Part shown: one piece after another, positions 48,801 to 60,670 of the stretch | How positions within the stretch are numbered: position 1 is the stretch's first letter | How the letters are laid out: every line of letters begins with the position of its first letter | Assembly (NCBI GenBank): GCA_036877525.1 | Contig: JAZGTH010000075.1 | Coordinates: forward strand, 3,033,501-3,097,500 | Direction of reading: 5' to 3' | From: Chromobotia macracanthus | Taxonomy: Eukaryota; Chordata; Actinopteri; Cypriniformes; Botiidae | Length of the DNA: 64,000 nt | Notes under the pieces: model-generated | The model's input: only the letters and a program-made list of their open reading frames with translations | Told to the model about the DNA's origin: nothing | Database searches by the model: none | Program-made: the position numbers and the translations under genes

Positions 48801-51800
48801 TAAAGCTACATTTAGCAGTGATTTTTTTTTCAAGTATTTATATGAGCAATACAACTGATATCACAGGAGTTTTTTATTATGTGTTGTTTGGTTTTCATTT
48901 GCCAAATCCTCATATTTTCATAAGTGTATATTAAGACTGCAGCTTGAGGTTCCGCTCCAGTTCTACATGCCTAGTAAACATTTGTAGTTTGTTTGCAACC
49001 GGACAAGCTTTCACCAAACACTGATTTAAAGGGTCATATATGTCCTGCTGTTTAGAAGAAGCACAGGGAGACCTGACAGCTGATCGATTTACGAGTTTGG
49101 GGCTTGTGTGAAAGATCTTCCACTGTTCTATCACTCTGCGAAACACATCTGTCTCTCAAAAGACGAAACGTTAGACTTCAAAAATCTTCATCAGATTCCG
49201 CAGATGTAGCGCAGAGCTTTAACCAAGCATAGAGAAAACAAACAATCCGCTGTTCTTCCTTAATGTTTCTCATTTCAAAGGCACGCACTCCCTCGCATTG
49301 TTCCCAGAACAATATCCGATGAGCAACAGTGGGTTTAAATGAGCACAATATCTGTGGGAATTCTGCCCTTTTCCGAGCAGAATGAAAACAGGGACAGATG
49401 TGTTTGTTTAATTGGCATTGCAGAGCTCAATGCGTTTTGTGGTCGTGCATGGGAACCCTGTTGAAGGCCTCTAGCAGGGATATGAGAGGTGAGACGGACG
49501 TCGAGTGTGTGTGTGTGTGTGTGAGAGAGAATACAGGAGAGAAGTTGAAGAGGGTAATTGGATTGGAGGAGGTAATGGAGTGATTTGGCTTTGTACACTA
49601 TGGCAAAATGAAGTCTTAAGGTTTTCGGCGAAGATTAGCTGGTCAGAAGCTCCAGAGGCATGTGAAGGCCTCAGTTCAGCTCTTTGGAATAAATGGAGGG
49701 TCACCCTCCTGTAGATAACAAATGCAAAACCTTGAAATGTCCAGTGGCGTTTTACGCACTATCTGACAGCGTTTTTGTAATTTGCTTTAGTCCAGCTCAC
49801 CTTTAGTTGCTGTTATCATTGCTGTTAGCAAGTCATGAACGAGGTGTTTCTGTGGTCACACACATCTGCTGTAGATCTTTTAAAGATCTCATAGGCTATT
49901 TTTCTAGCAGTATTGCTGTCTCCCATTCTGGCGCCAATGGTGCCTAAACCCTGCTTTCCCACACTTATTGTAACATATTTAAACACAGACTTATATTGTT
50001 CCTGGCTGGTTTTTGGTTGTCGGCTTTTGCTCGTGATTTCACAGCGGTTGTTGGAAATGGAAAAGCTAGCCATGCTGTTGTAGCATACATAAATCAACTG
50101 CTTTATTCATAAATCTACATTGATTTGTACACTGAGAGACTGTTTATACTGATGTAGTCAATGAGGAAGTTATACGTCATACATATAATAGTCGTACGGA
50201 AATGGGCCAGTTTAGCCAATCAGTTTTTATTGTTGTAACATCACTAACTGTAAAGTCACACTGTACATATGACATACAGTAGCAAGTTCAGTAAAGATAC
50301 TCAATAAACTTGCTTTTAGGAACCTGTTGTGCAGCTAAACAACGTATTAGATTTGCTCAATCGTTGAAATATTAAAGAGATAATTATTTAAGTTATCATT
50401 CACTCCCCCAGAAGTAAGAATATAAAGGTGAAGAAAATATGGCCTTTGTCTGAGAAACAGACTGAAATTTAAGCTGTTATTTGGTGAAAAACCTAATTTA
50501 TATATATATATACACCCTCAAACTATTGTGAGTCAGACTGGAGGTGCTGGTGAGCTGTGGGAACTGGATCTTCTCCATGAGTGTGGAGGGTCCACACAGA
50601 CTCTCCAGCTCCCTGCGGGGTCCTCGGTCAGGGCAGGAGAGGGGAGTTAAGCGGCTCTGTGGGATGAAGATAGATTATGAGGGCAGTGCAGCTCAGGAGG
50701 CTGGGATCTGTTCTGCTCCAGTGAGGTTAAGCTTCAGTTTGGGACGCTGGGTGAGAAGTGTCTGTGAGAAGTGTTAAAATACGGCTGAGCTGCAATGCTG
50801 TGAGAGTTCGCTTTTTTCTTTTTCTTTTGCTTTTTCTTCATCCCCAGCTCCCTGTGAATTTTATTTTATTGTTTTTGTGAGAACACAATGTTAAACTTAA
50901 ATGGTTAAAGGTATAATAGTGAAAGGGAATTTTTCTTCAATTATTTCCATACTTCCATGACGTTTAAAGGTTGTATATAAAAAAGCATTAAAGATTGATT
51001 GTAATTGTTGATTAAAAGTGAAAAGGTCTTTCTCTCTCCCTCTATGTGTATGTTCTGGACATATATATTTTTGTTGTAGGGTCAAAAAATGTTTCATACT
51101 AAAATATGAATATGAGGTTGTTTTTGGGAGAGAGACACACAGAGAGAGAGAATGTGTGTGTGTGTGAGAGATAGATAGATAGATAGATAGATAGATTATT
51201 CAGAATATTATATTTACATTGCTTCCTTAATAATACCCATCTCTTGCATTTCCTGTTGGACCAAATCAAATCATGATATATTTACATGTATTTACACATA
51301 TACCGGCAGTATGAAGTGATATATGCATCTTTCACCACCTCTGCACATGAGAGGAGCTCTGGCAGTGAGCCTAGAAGCAGATCAGAGCTCAGTGCAGGTT
51401 TTAACATATACAAAACATTCAGATACAGAAACATGAAGCACTTGTACAGCTTCCCCGAGCCTACTTTAAAAGCAGGGATAGATTTCATTCTACATTATCC
51501 TTCCTTAAAAGTCATCTTTCATTTCCTTTAAAACAAATATTCAGCGGTGTGTGTTTTGCTTCCTGCTTTCTCAAATCGTTCTTTGCAGAATACCGGCATG
51601 TGCGCTGGCCATAAGCGGCTGTATGCAGCAGTCAGGGCGTTATGTATGTTTGTGATGAGGTATGTACACACAGGCCTCAGTTATTAAAAACATAAGCTAC
51701 ATCAGATAAGCTTTGGCTGCAGCGTTTGCCGTAACAGTGAAATATTCCTCACTTTATCCTGCACGTACCACCAAGATCATTGCTAAATGACACGACCGAG

Positions 51801-54589
51801 ACAACGTGTCATGCTAACTGTGTTTTTTTTACGTGCTCTTAACTTCATCTTATAAACCACCAGCTCCGAGGCCCTGATCTCCCAAACAGACCTTTCGTCA
51901 TGGCAACAAGCGCTCAGAATGACAGATCAGTGCGATAAAGAAGCTGAAATGTGATGGATATCACAGAGACGAGATGAAACAGATCCCCGCGAGTTGAGGA
52001 AAGCTAAAGGGGAGCTAAATCTAGAAAAAGCCCCTGCAGTGGGGGTATGGTGGAAGACAAGATGGATGAGACTTTTGGGGCCACATCTGGACTGCTTGAC
52101 CCCTCCTGGGTCACTTTGAAGTGGATGTTGAGGGCCTTTCTTTCTTTTAACACTGCATACTTTCTCTTTTTTATCTTTCTCTGTCTTGTATTCTTAGTCA
52201 TTTTATACTATGAAATTCTGTCTTAACCATTATTTTCATTTTCTCTTCTATCCTCAGTTGGTTTGGCCCCTCCTTGCTTTGGAAATAAGGATATTCTGTA
52301 CTCAAACACGTTTCATCATCTTAAAGTGACAGTTTACTTAAAATTACCATTGTCTCATTACATTCTTCTAGTACTGTACTGTAGGGTACTGTATTTGTAA
52401 AAGTGTTTTTGTAATCTTCTATTATAATTATTTCTTTGCCTCAGAAACAGCTTTTCTTTTTTGCTGACATCATCAGGCCCTTTTCATTTTTAGCCCCTCC
52501 CATTCCACCACCTGAGATCAATCAGTTCCCAATAAATAAGTCCCACCCTAAATACTTTAATTTAATGATTTCCTCATTAAATATGTGTTTCAATGTGTTG
52601 CAAACGCTGTTCAGAACACTCTTTAAATGTTGTTAAAAGTTTTTTGCTATTGCAACATTTTTTCCACGTGGAACATGTATGTAATATCCAGCGTGTCTTT
52701 GTGAATCTCTTCTGCTGTGAATGTTGTGATATAAGTTAGTCATGCGTGCCAAACCAAACCGATGAAAATGAATTTCAGGGGAATCCCACATACAAAAATA
52801 CTTCATGAACTTTACTGACTGTTATACAACATCTTCCAAAATCTGCAACAGCTCATAACTCAGCGAGATCCAGCTCAAACAATGTTTATCTCAGCTGCAG
52901 AGTTTATGCATCGGTGTCGTTGCCTGTGGAAATTACAGCATCTGTTTTCCTTTCACTCTGTTTTGTATGTGTTTCTTATTCTGAGCCAATTCGATGCAAC
53001 TCTCTCAGTTACTTTTCCCGTCAGATATTTTTCATCTGCCCATCTATCCGTCTATTCTGACAGACTCAGACATGATCTTGTACTCCTGTCAGGGATTCCT
53101 ACAGTTCCAAGAAAATGACACAGGAAGGCGTTCATTAGCACGCAGACCACATCTGTCAAAACTTCCTACTACCGTCATCATTTTTATAGCTGCCTCTGGA
53201 TCTTGTGTTTACTGGCGTCTTTTCTTGTATTTACTCTGTTGTGTTTGGTTTTCTGGCGTTGATGTAGATGTCTCGGCTTTGAAGTTCTTTGGGGCATGTT
53301 GTCAGATTGAGTGACAGGTTGAGTGTGAAGGTTTGAACCTTGTACCCTTCACGAGGAGATCTGTTTTTGTATGGTGGGCTTTTCCTAAAGCCAGCCATCA
53401 TTCTTGGCCTTAATAACATGTCATGTAACCGTCATTTGTGTCAGTGACAATTACCGCTTTGAAATGCGACAGGACGTTACCTGCACACGCTTATACACAC
53501 ACACTTTTTCACTCTACAATACACACTAATCCATGTTTTGAAAGACACCGTTATGCAAAGCAGCCCAGCGTACTTTCAGAAATAACATGTAACGTACATA
53601 CCTTTTAAAAGAGTCGCTCTGCGGTATTTCACACGCTTTGTAAGTTTCTTTATGAGGGTAAACGCCCGCAGTTGTACCTGCTTTTGAACATCATAACTCT
53701 CTGAGGTGTGTTAAAAATTCAACCCCTCGTTGTAAAATCTCACATCCTATAAGCAACTATGACATCACCCATGTTTTCTCCTCTTTCCGCCGGGATTTTG
53801 CAGCAGAGAACCGGATCTCTGAACTGAAGTATTTTCAGCGGAGGGAATGCTGTAAATGAACAGTGTATTGTTTGTGTTTCGCTGGTGCTCTAGATTCCAG
53901 GCAACACATCTGCTGCTTGTCAACATAAAATGCTCATGATGTTCTGAGACCCAGCAACGCTTGTTTTTCACACAGGCATTGTGTTTATTAGTGATCCGCT
54001 ACCTCAGTACCTCAATATTACTAACATGACATTTCAATTTATATTAATATTATTATTATCCAATCATTATTCATTTTTATATCATTTATTCATATTATCA
54101 TACTGGCCACACCCCCAAACATTTGTAATAACTTACAACATTGGTCTTTGCAATATTACCAAAATATGCATCTCCAAAATAGATGTTCCTAAAAAAATGC
54201 ACATACTGTACATGTCAATGATACCTGAGCAGAGCAGCAGTACGATAACCATGGAAATGGACCTCTATAACGTTACCAAGGGAATGTTGGGCATAACTGC
54301 TGTAACACTTTCTCTTGCTGGGCAGGATTACTGTATATCATATTAACTCAGGTCAGCCTGTCGGTCAACAGGTGGGAGGAAATTCAGTGGTCGGGTGTTG
54401 ATTAAATCTGCTGAGAGAGGGGCGATATTTCTCCTTATTTTGTTGTTGAGGGGTCCTGGCCATGAGAAGGTCTTACGCCATACTGTTACTGTTAAACCAC
54501 TAGGAAAATATTAACTGAACCATGATGCGTGTTAACAGATTTTATGTTTTGTTTTCAGATGTCCATCAAGAAGAGGACTGAAGGAGCAG
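41329..54589 (+). CDS. stard13: STARD13/DLC1-family RhoGAP, N-terminal exons of the long isoform (3' part outside window)
   Basis: DLC-family proteins carry SAM, RhoGAP and START domains and inactivate RhoA/Cdc42 at adhesions. Only the family's variable N-terminus is here. Exons 41329-42237, 46689-46853 and 47913-48053 all start and end in phase 0; 54559-54589 ends in phase 1. Together they give 415 codons plus one base. The first exon encodes an acidic, Ser-rich disordered segment (SSEDEDHDEVFHDNGDE, then PKYKGILPGFRRQRGG). The second encodes LDQLNLDIEEALSAGSSPSD, which clearly matches the LDQL segment of the human DLC1 long isoform. The microexon encodes MSIKKRTEGA and leaves a G. The symbol is tentative: the pds5b neighbourhood favours stard13, while the LDQL match and trmt9b neighbour allow dlc1. 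Confidence 0.75.
42553..42795 (+). mobile_element. CCCAGCTAAC-family element, copy 6 (ends lost)
   Basis: Internal landmarks TTCCATTAAGTACC, GTTTAAAACATCCAG, TTGCTTGGTTATAAG and ACTTAACGTTACTGCAAG are present. Both termini are missing, and a microsatellite replaces the right end. Confidence 0.7.
42799..42848. repeat. (GT)n(AT)n compound microsatellite
   Basis: About 10 GT units (42799-42818) run directly into about 15 AT units (42819-42848). Confidence 0.95.
43962..44249. mobile_element. Palindromic TTAAAGGG-type MITE, copy f
   Basis: Starts TTAAAGGGATATTTCACACCC and ends GGGTGAACTGTTCCTTTAAG. The middle is more diverged than in copy b. Confidence 0.8.
44995..45176. mobile_element. GCAATCYGTAAC-type MITE, partial copy
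   Basis: Shares GACAGCTCAAATTACAAATC, TTGTGAATTGGGGTAAGG and ATCTGTCATGTACGTGCTC with the element at 23058 and ends GTTACGGATTGCAGCTTTAA. Confidence 0.7.
45564..45704 (-). mobile_element. CCCAGCTAAC-ended element, internally deleted copy 7
   Basis: Begins CCCAGATAACAGG and ends GTTAGCTAGG. At only 141 nt it lacks the middle. AT flanks both ends (45562-45563 and 45705-45706). Confidence 0.75.
46689..46853 (+). other. stard13: Exon encoding the conserved LDQL...EEAL helix of the DLC family
   Basis: The acceptor TGTGTTCAG ends at 46688 and the donor is CACAG|GTCACT. The exon's 55 codons include MTQLMRSLDQLNLDIEEAL and SAGSSPSDTPNTARRH, which line up with the DLC1 segment just upstream of the SAM domain. 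This is the strongest family evidence in the window. Confidence 0.85.
46933..47275 (+). mobile_element. CCCAGCTAAC-family element, copy 8
   Basis: Worn left end, standard interior (TTGCATTAACTAACAAAAAC, GCGATCAAAGCATCC) and right end CATTCCCTGTAAGCTGGG. It lies 80 nt downstream of the LDQL exon. Confidence 0.75.
47913..48053 (+). other. stard13: Third coding exon of the STARD13/DLC1-family gene
   Basis: The acceptor GTCATTGCAG ends at 47912 and the donor is ACTGAG|GTAAGT. It has 47 phase-0 codons (starting SGAAGFKRSLNCNNMDRR, ending FSLRRSHDKKTE), basic and Ser-rich. An alternative acceptor at 47837 (CTCTCTCAG) would add 25 codons in the same frame, so either may be used. No specific homologue is recalled. 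Confidence 0.65.
48469..48805 (+). mobile_element. CCCAGCTAAC-family element, copy 9, with internal duplication
   Basis: Starts CCCAGCGAACAGTTTTAGG. Near its right side a 38-nt unit (CTRCTAACGTTACTGCAAG...) occurs twice in tandem, at 48713-48750 and 48753-48790. The right terminus is missing after GAGAGAACTTAG. Confidence 0.75.
50521..50761 (-). pseudogene. Minus-strand coding remnant with two in-frame stops, family unknown
   Basis: Read leftwards from 50761 in one frame, the block begins TLLTQRPKLKLNLTGAEQ and IPAS, then a TGA, five residues and a TAA. It continues SIFIPQSRLTPLSCPDRG and PRRELESLCGPSTLMEKIQF, then PQLTSTSSLTHNS. It is more GC-rich than its surroundings. The protein-like composition across both stops suggests decayed coding sequence, but I do not recognise a parent, and the opposite strand is also open (50544-50777). 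Confidence 0.3.
51169..51196. repeat. (GATA)n microsatellite
   Basis: Seven GATA units directly after a (GT)/(GA) run at 51139-51168. Confidence 0.95.
54559..54589 (+). other. stard13: 31-nt microexon of the STARD13/DLC1-family gene
   Basis: Acceptor TTTTGTTTTCAG|ATG and donor GCAG|GTGAGC. It encodes MSIKKRTEGA plus a final G. In DLC-family isoforms the residue before IEAKEACDWL is E or Q depending on the upstream exon, as expected if the shared exon starts with AG and the upstream exon supplies G or C. The final G here fits that rule. It could be internal or, because it begins with ATG, part of an alternative first exon. Confidence 0.55.
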
Positions 54590-55204
54590 GTGAGCATTTT
54601 CATTTTATTTTAAACTGCTCTGGAAGAAAGAAAAGTTTTGATTTTAATGGAAATGGGCATGATCGTGTTGAATTTATCAGACTGGGTAAATGGATTTGTA
54701 TCTGTATTTAACATCTGTTAGTTATATGTCTATATAAACATACTGACGTTGTATCCCAGGGGCGTTTGTCTTGTTTTGGATACAGCATTTGTAACACATC
54801 TCTCTCAGATTAATATATATCACACTCATGTGTTATGACCACTTAAGAGATGTTCACTAATTAGTTTGTTGAGTAATCATTTGAAGGGTGTATCCAGTCT
54901 TCCAGTGTTTGTAATCCAGAAAGTGAAAAGCCTGGGAAGGACATAATCATGAGACAGCTGAAATATTGTAGTGCTCCGTGCTCAAACTGCGCTCAGAGTG
55001 TTTCCAGGAGGAAGCAGGTTCGGTCTGTACTGTCTTGGAGTAGGTTAGGCTTTAATTTTATATTGACTGATTCTGCGATTTGAAATCTTAGATTTTTGTA
55101 TTTCTGAGGTATACAGAGGACATGTTTTGCTGTAAGTTTTTGTTGCTGTTCTTAAATGAGAGACGGCTAGGAAGGACAGAGATGGGCAATTATAAGATTT
55201 TATA

Positions 55205-55252
55205 AGAGAGAGAGAGAAAGAGAAAGAAAGAAAGAAAGAAAGAAAGAAGGAG
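55205..55252. repeat. (GA)n/(GAAA)n purine tract
   Basis: GAGAGA followed by GAAA units, almost entirely purine for 48 nt. Confidence 0.95.
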
Positions 55253-56981
55253 ATTTATTTATAGTTTTGCTGACAGCTTGCTATAATCCTTTGGTTCTTC
55301 CAATGTTACACTTGTGTTCTTTACGTTATCTCTGGGTGTCATTAAATGTCATTCATGAACCCCTGTATTACTGTGACAGACTTTGACAGCTGGTCTGCTG
55401 TTGTTTTCAGCGTCTGGAGAATGTGGGGCTTCACAGACCCTCATTTATGAGCCTGTTTCAGTGTCCTGACTTTGTGTGGAACCCAGTTAAAATGAGGGGG
55501 GGCAGAGCAGAGCATTGTTACCCTTATACTGAGGGAAATATGTGAGCAGAGGGCAGCTGGAATATATTGAGGTGATGTTGTAGGATTTATTTTGGGCTCA
55601 GGCTGCTCTTTGACGTTATGAGCAGTTATGAGCAGACTGCAGAAATGAATATCATGACTTCTGGTGTTCATTCATCTCTCTCTCGCCGTCCAGACTCACA
55701 ACACTGTATCTCTTGTTGGCCCACTGATGAGGATGATGATGGTGAATGCTAGGTGATGAGTTATTGTATTGTTAGGAGAAGAGTTTTTTTAATTCTGTTT
55801 ACATATGCATGTTTAGTCAGTGGTTACAGTTAATGTCTTGGACATTAACCCGCCTGACTGTTCTTGTAGTTTTATAACATAACGACACCTTCCAGTTGTG
55901 ACTATACTTTATTTCAAGTAATTTCTGCTTTATAGTTTTACAAACTCCTGCTTGAATTTCATCAGGAATTATTTGATCTGATCGTTCCAAACCATATTTG
56001 AAATCATTTAGCTTTAATAGTTTGAATAGTGATCTGTCACTTTTCTTCAGTCCAACATCTAAGCATTTGTCTTCAGTTGGATAGCCATTCTAATAGAAAT
56101 AACAATGATGAGGCTATAAAACACAAGCGTAAAGTTAGGGACACATGTGGGCTCGTATTTCCCCTCTCGTATTTTACTGCAGGGACGCAGAGATGCATGA
56201 TGTCACCCTGCTGCAGGGCCAGATGGCCCCGGGGCCTGTAATGTACAGCACACCTCATCAGAGTGACAGTCTCCAGAAAGACTCTCTGCAGACATTTAAT
56301 GATCGGTTCTAAAATTAAAACATGTTATTTCATTTAAATCACTGTAAACTGACTTATTTAAAGCTGTGTGTTATGTCATTGATTAGGCCTAAAATTTAGG
56401 CCGCAAAGCGAATATATTTTTAGTGGTCATACAATTCTTTTCAGCAGATGCCTGCGACCTTTATTTTTAAACCCAACCTGTCTTTTCCAATTTGGTTCTG
56501 CCGCTACCAAACCAAATCGAATTAAAGCAGACTGTTTCATGCTCTCGATCTGACACAGAGATAATGAGAGATCCAGGAAGGAAGAAACAAACAGAGGTTG
56601 CCACTGTATGGGTGTCCTGCTGTTTGCTGAGCCTCCTGTTTCTCAAATAGTCTCAGACTGAGACCCAAGAATGACATTGTTGAGACCATAGAACCAAGTT
56701 CCTGTCTATAATGAGAACAGTGACTCCCCGCAGGGTCCAATAAAAAGAAGTATCACTGCTCCTCATAAAAGATCATTAGCTCTGATGCAGGCCAGCGCCA
56801 GACCCCTGTGAGGACTTTAAGAACAAAAAGAACCCCCGTGAAGGGATTTGATTTTAGGTCTGTTTTCAAAGAGACCTGTATTTAGTCATGTCTAGACAGA
56901 GTAGATTAATAATCCATAAATTAATAATCCATATTTTGTGCTGAATGACTCTGATACAGGATCAAGAGAGATGACATGACT

Positions 56982-57230
56982 TTAAAGGGCTAATTCACCC
57001 AAAAATAAAAATTCTTCCATCATTTACTCACCCTCGTGTCATTCCAATCCTGCATGACTTTTTTGCTTCTGAGGAACACAAAAGAAGATATTTCGAAGTA
57101 TGTTGGTAACCAAACAACAGTGGCACCCATTGACTTCCATTGTATGGATACAAAAATACTGAGACATTTCTCAAAATATCTTTGTAAATGATAGAAGACT
57201 TTTCATTTATGGGTAAACTATTGCTTTAAG
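56982..57230. mobile_element. Palindromic TTAAAGGG-type MITE, copy g
   Basis: Starts TTAAAGGGCTAATTCACCC and ends GGGTAAACTATTGCTTTAAG, with the full left arm (CATTTACTCACCCTCGTGTC) and a shortened right arm. Confidence 0.85.
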
Positions 57231-57610
57231 TAATAGTTTACTTAAAGCAGTAGTAGTAATCAGTTCTTATGTTTAAGATAAAGCAAATGACATGAAAACC
57301 TTATGGCAAAAAAAAAATCCTCGACACCCTCTGATCTGCTTCATTTTTCTGCTGTTTTGTGTTAAAAAGTCTGAGCTCTTGTTTGATTCGTTCAAACACG
57401 AATTCGTTCAAACACAACACACAGAACAACATAACCACAACAATAAACATACACCATTTCCAATATGGGATAGAACACAGAAATAACAAACGTTTGATGC
57501 AATTTAAATGTTAAATGAATAGATTCATTCAGTGTATCCTGTTTATGTCATTAATCCATTGTTTATGAATCTCTAAAAGGCATTTGTTTTAATGATATTG
57601 AGTCTGTTCA

Positions 57611-57897
57611 TTGGCTAACATACGTAAGTTATCAAGTTATCTCAAAGTTAGCAGAAACGTTTATGTAGTAACATTAGTAGAATGTTTTTTACATTATATA
57701 TCATATCGATATCAAAATGTTATTCTTAAGTTGTTAGTTGAATGTTTTAAAAAATGTTACAGAATTAAATAAAATAAAATAATTTAGCAATAACATTCGT
57801 AGAATGTTCGAAATAACATTTATAATGTTTTTGTTATGTAATGGAAATGTTAGGGAAACTTTCTTACAGCCTAAATAGTTAGCTGGGATATAAATTT
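57611..57897 (-). mobile_element. CCCAGCTAAC-family element, copy 10
   Basis: Begins within the family at TTGGCTAACATACG (left terminus lost) and ends AGTTAGCTGGG. Confidence 0.75.
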
Positions 57898-58865
57898 TGC
57901 TTGTAGGGAAAACATCCTCAAAACATGCCAGAGCTGTCAGCGGCTTAAAAAATATCTTTCTTGAAAAGGCAGTGTTGATATGTGTGCGTGTGAGCTGAAA
58001 CGTAGCTTTAGCGTTTTGGGACTGAACATCCTTCATTTGTCCTGTATTCAGTGCTGTTTTGAGATGGCATGCTCTTTTTGTTATGGAAAACATTAGTGTG
58101 TCAGACCTCCCATCTCACAAAGAGAGACATGAAGAGAGGCGACCCAGAACTGTCAACCAGAGAGCGCTGGTGCTGAGTCCAGCACCCGGACAGACAGCCC
58201 TGGACACGGGCTTTCCTTCTCCTGCAGATGCTCTTATTCTGTCCTGACAGGGCAAATCCAAAGACATTGAGCCACTGAATGAAAACAAAGCAGGACGTTA
58301 GAGGCTCTGAACATACCCGGGACATTCTGTACTCGCTCATATATCAGCAACGAAGGTCTGTTTCCGTGTTTTCGTTTTTTAGACTATCCATCAGTCTGTC
58401 TTTCTGTCTGTCTGTTCAAGTCATTGCTTTAAAACAGGGATTTGTTTTGCTTGAATAAATAAAGCTGAAAGCCTTTCAGTGCTAAATAATGTTATATTAA
58501 GTTCAAATACATTTCAGAACACGGGCCTTTGCAGTAGAGTAAACAGAAAGACCCAATATGACCATCAGTGTAAACAAAAAGAATCAAGCCATGAAATATG
58601 TTAGATGTTGTCTTTGATTTTCCTCATTGATTTTGCACTTCTCTTTCAGTTTGATCCTGCATCAGTCCCATTATAATAATGAATTCATGGTGACATCGAC
58701 CTCACAAAGTGAATTTAGTTACTGCAGTTGACTGATGAGTTACAGCAGCACATGAATCACCTGTAACTCTCTCTGTCCCAGAATCCTCAGTGTTTCCATT
58801 CCTGTACCTGCTCAGCTCTCAAATGAGTGCATATGAGTGTCTGTTCATCATCAACACATTCTTAA

Positions 58866-59150
58866 CACCCCCTTTATTTTCTTGCTTTTTCTTGGCATTT
58901 TTTAACTGTTTCTTGTCTTTTCTTTTTTCTTTATCCCTCATTTATTGTTTCTTTCCTTTCTCTTTTCCCTTTCCTTTTTCCTTTTCCCTTTCTCTTTTCC
59001 CTTTCCTTTTCCCCTTTCCTTTCCTTTTTCCCTTTCCCTTTCCCCTTTTCCCTTTCCCTTTTCCTTTTCCCTTTTCCCTTTTCCCTTTCCTTTCTTTTTT
59101 CCCTTCTCTTTTTCCATTTTTGTCCCTTTACTTTTCAGTTTTCCTTCTCT
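58866..59150. repeat. About 285-nt polypyrimidine tract with TTTCCC-type units
   Basis: The + strand is almost only C and T, with CCCTTTCCC/CCTTTTCCC units concentrated at 58945-59100. The long Phe/Pro/Leu frames here are by-products. Confidence 0.95.
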
Positions 59151-60039
59151 TCTCCTATTGTCTGTTAGTTAAGCCTGTAAGAGCCGCTATGCATTCGGCT
59201 GTGTTCAGGCTCGGCTGTATGGATTTGTTGTCTGGACACACAGCTGCTCTTCCGCATTCTGCCTCTTTTTTCTCATCTCATCTTTTCTCATCTGGTTCTC
59301 AGTGGACAGCACGGGTGACCCCTAACAGCTGCGGCCGCTCTCTCTGCGGGCCTGTCTGGCCGTCCTCTCACTTGAGACCCTTTAAAGACATAAACCAGAA
59401 GATCTGTCTGACTTACTGGGAGATGAAAGGCAATGTTGTCCTTTAAAGAAGCTGATTGCTTTTATATCATATTTGCTGAGGGTGTATATTTTTCCTCTCT
59501 GCTTCCGCTCTTGGAACCTATTGTGCTGAAAATGAGGGTGGAACTGTACAAATAATCCAGTGCAAGAACTTATTATTTTGGCCTTGGTTTCCACTAGACG
59601 TTCAGAATAATCATGTGAGTGGAAATGAGTCGCAATCAGACGTGAAGTCAAAATACATAAACACTCTTAGATCATGACTTTCCATGTACGATTGCTGACA
59701 GACCTTTCACCTGCAGTTTCATAATGATTTGCTGGTCTTATTAACTATTGTTTTAACCAGACTAATCAAAGTACTTTTTTGGTACTAAGGCTTTTGTGAT
59801 TGTTTAGAGTAACAGATAGACAGCGCTTTAATTTTCTTCACTTTGGGCTGGTTGTATTGGAAGCAGTTGTGAAGGTGCTCAGACAATCAGACAATCACCA
59901 GTTCCCATTTCCTAATGGGATTGGACCTCAGAGAGTTTAATGAAGAAACAGGTAGGAACCTGTTTAAAAAATATTTGTCCACTGTCTTTGTGGCTGCTAT
60001 AATGTTACAGCTTCAGCACAGTAACCCAAGAGGTCCACA

Positions 60040-60305
60040 GCACCTTTATTTGATCAGGGTTTGTTGGTTTTAGCTAGTCATCAGACTAGTTTATACTGCT
60101 TAGGTTGGTCTGAAATAATGGTTTTAGAGGGGTTTGGTCTAGGGTTAAGGTTGGGCTTTTTTCAGGCTGGGACACTAGCTGAACATTAACTTGACCAGGC
60201 TTGGGACCAGCAGCAAGACTAGTTTGGCCGGACTGAAGGACCAGCCTAAACCAGCTAAAACCAGCAAATCACTTTAGGCTGGTTTATGCTGGTCTTCCTG
60301 GCAGG
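60040..60305. repeat. GCTGGTTTTAGCTGGTC-type fish repeat
   Basis: Many variants of CCAGC(T/A)AAACCAGC and its complement in both orientations: TTGGTTTTAGCTAGTC at the left, CAGCCTAAACCAGCTAAAAC and GGCTGGTTTATGCTGGTC at the right. Confidence 0.7.
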
Positions 60306-60670
60306 ACGATGACAGTAGTCAGGAGAATGAAATGAATAGTTTTGCTCTTCAAAGCTTTTATGTCTTCCCTAACTAAACAGCATCTGTGCTGCATTCCCCA
60401 CAGATGAGGGAGCGTGCATGTGATTATGTGATCTTTTTTTAGCCTCTCTCTGGTCCTGCATGGCCTGAATCAATGACATCATGAGTTAAATTTACAGGCA
60501 GTTGATCATGTGACCTGGCTGGCTGTTCTGTATAGAGCGGCTGCCATAGGGAGAGCATGAAATATTCCACATGTGGAAAGATGGAAAATGTTTCTTCCTG
60601 TAGACTTTCATTGTTGGTGCTGACACTCTGGAATTCTGTAAAGCTGGAATCACTTTTGGTAAAGGTTAAC

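Larger units (their letters stand above)
48054..54558 (+). other. STARD13/DLC1-family intron 3
   Basis: 6.5 kb with the copy-9 element, a (GATA)n run and a minus-strand pseudogene-like block (50521-50761). The rest, including 51.6-54.5 kb, is AT-rich sequence in which I see no gene. Confidence 0.5.

Noticed and set aside
49825..50097. A 90-codon minus-strand open frame
   Set aside because: No splice support or recognised family; sequence style suggests an interspersed repeat interior.
58059..58247. A 62-codon + strand frame with fairly high GC
   Set aside because: No acceptor/donor pair and no family match; antisense is equally open.
58790..59446. A 218-codon Phe/Pro/Leu-rich open frame
   Set aside because: It spans the polypyrimidine tract; composition comes from C/T repeats and it has no family similarity.
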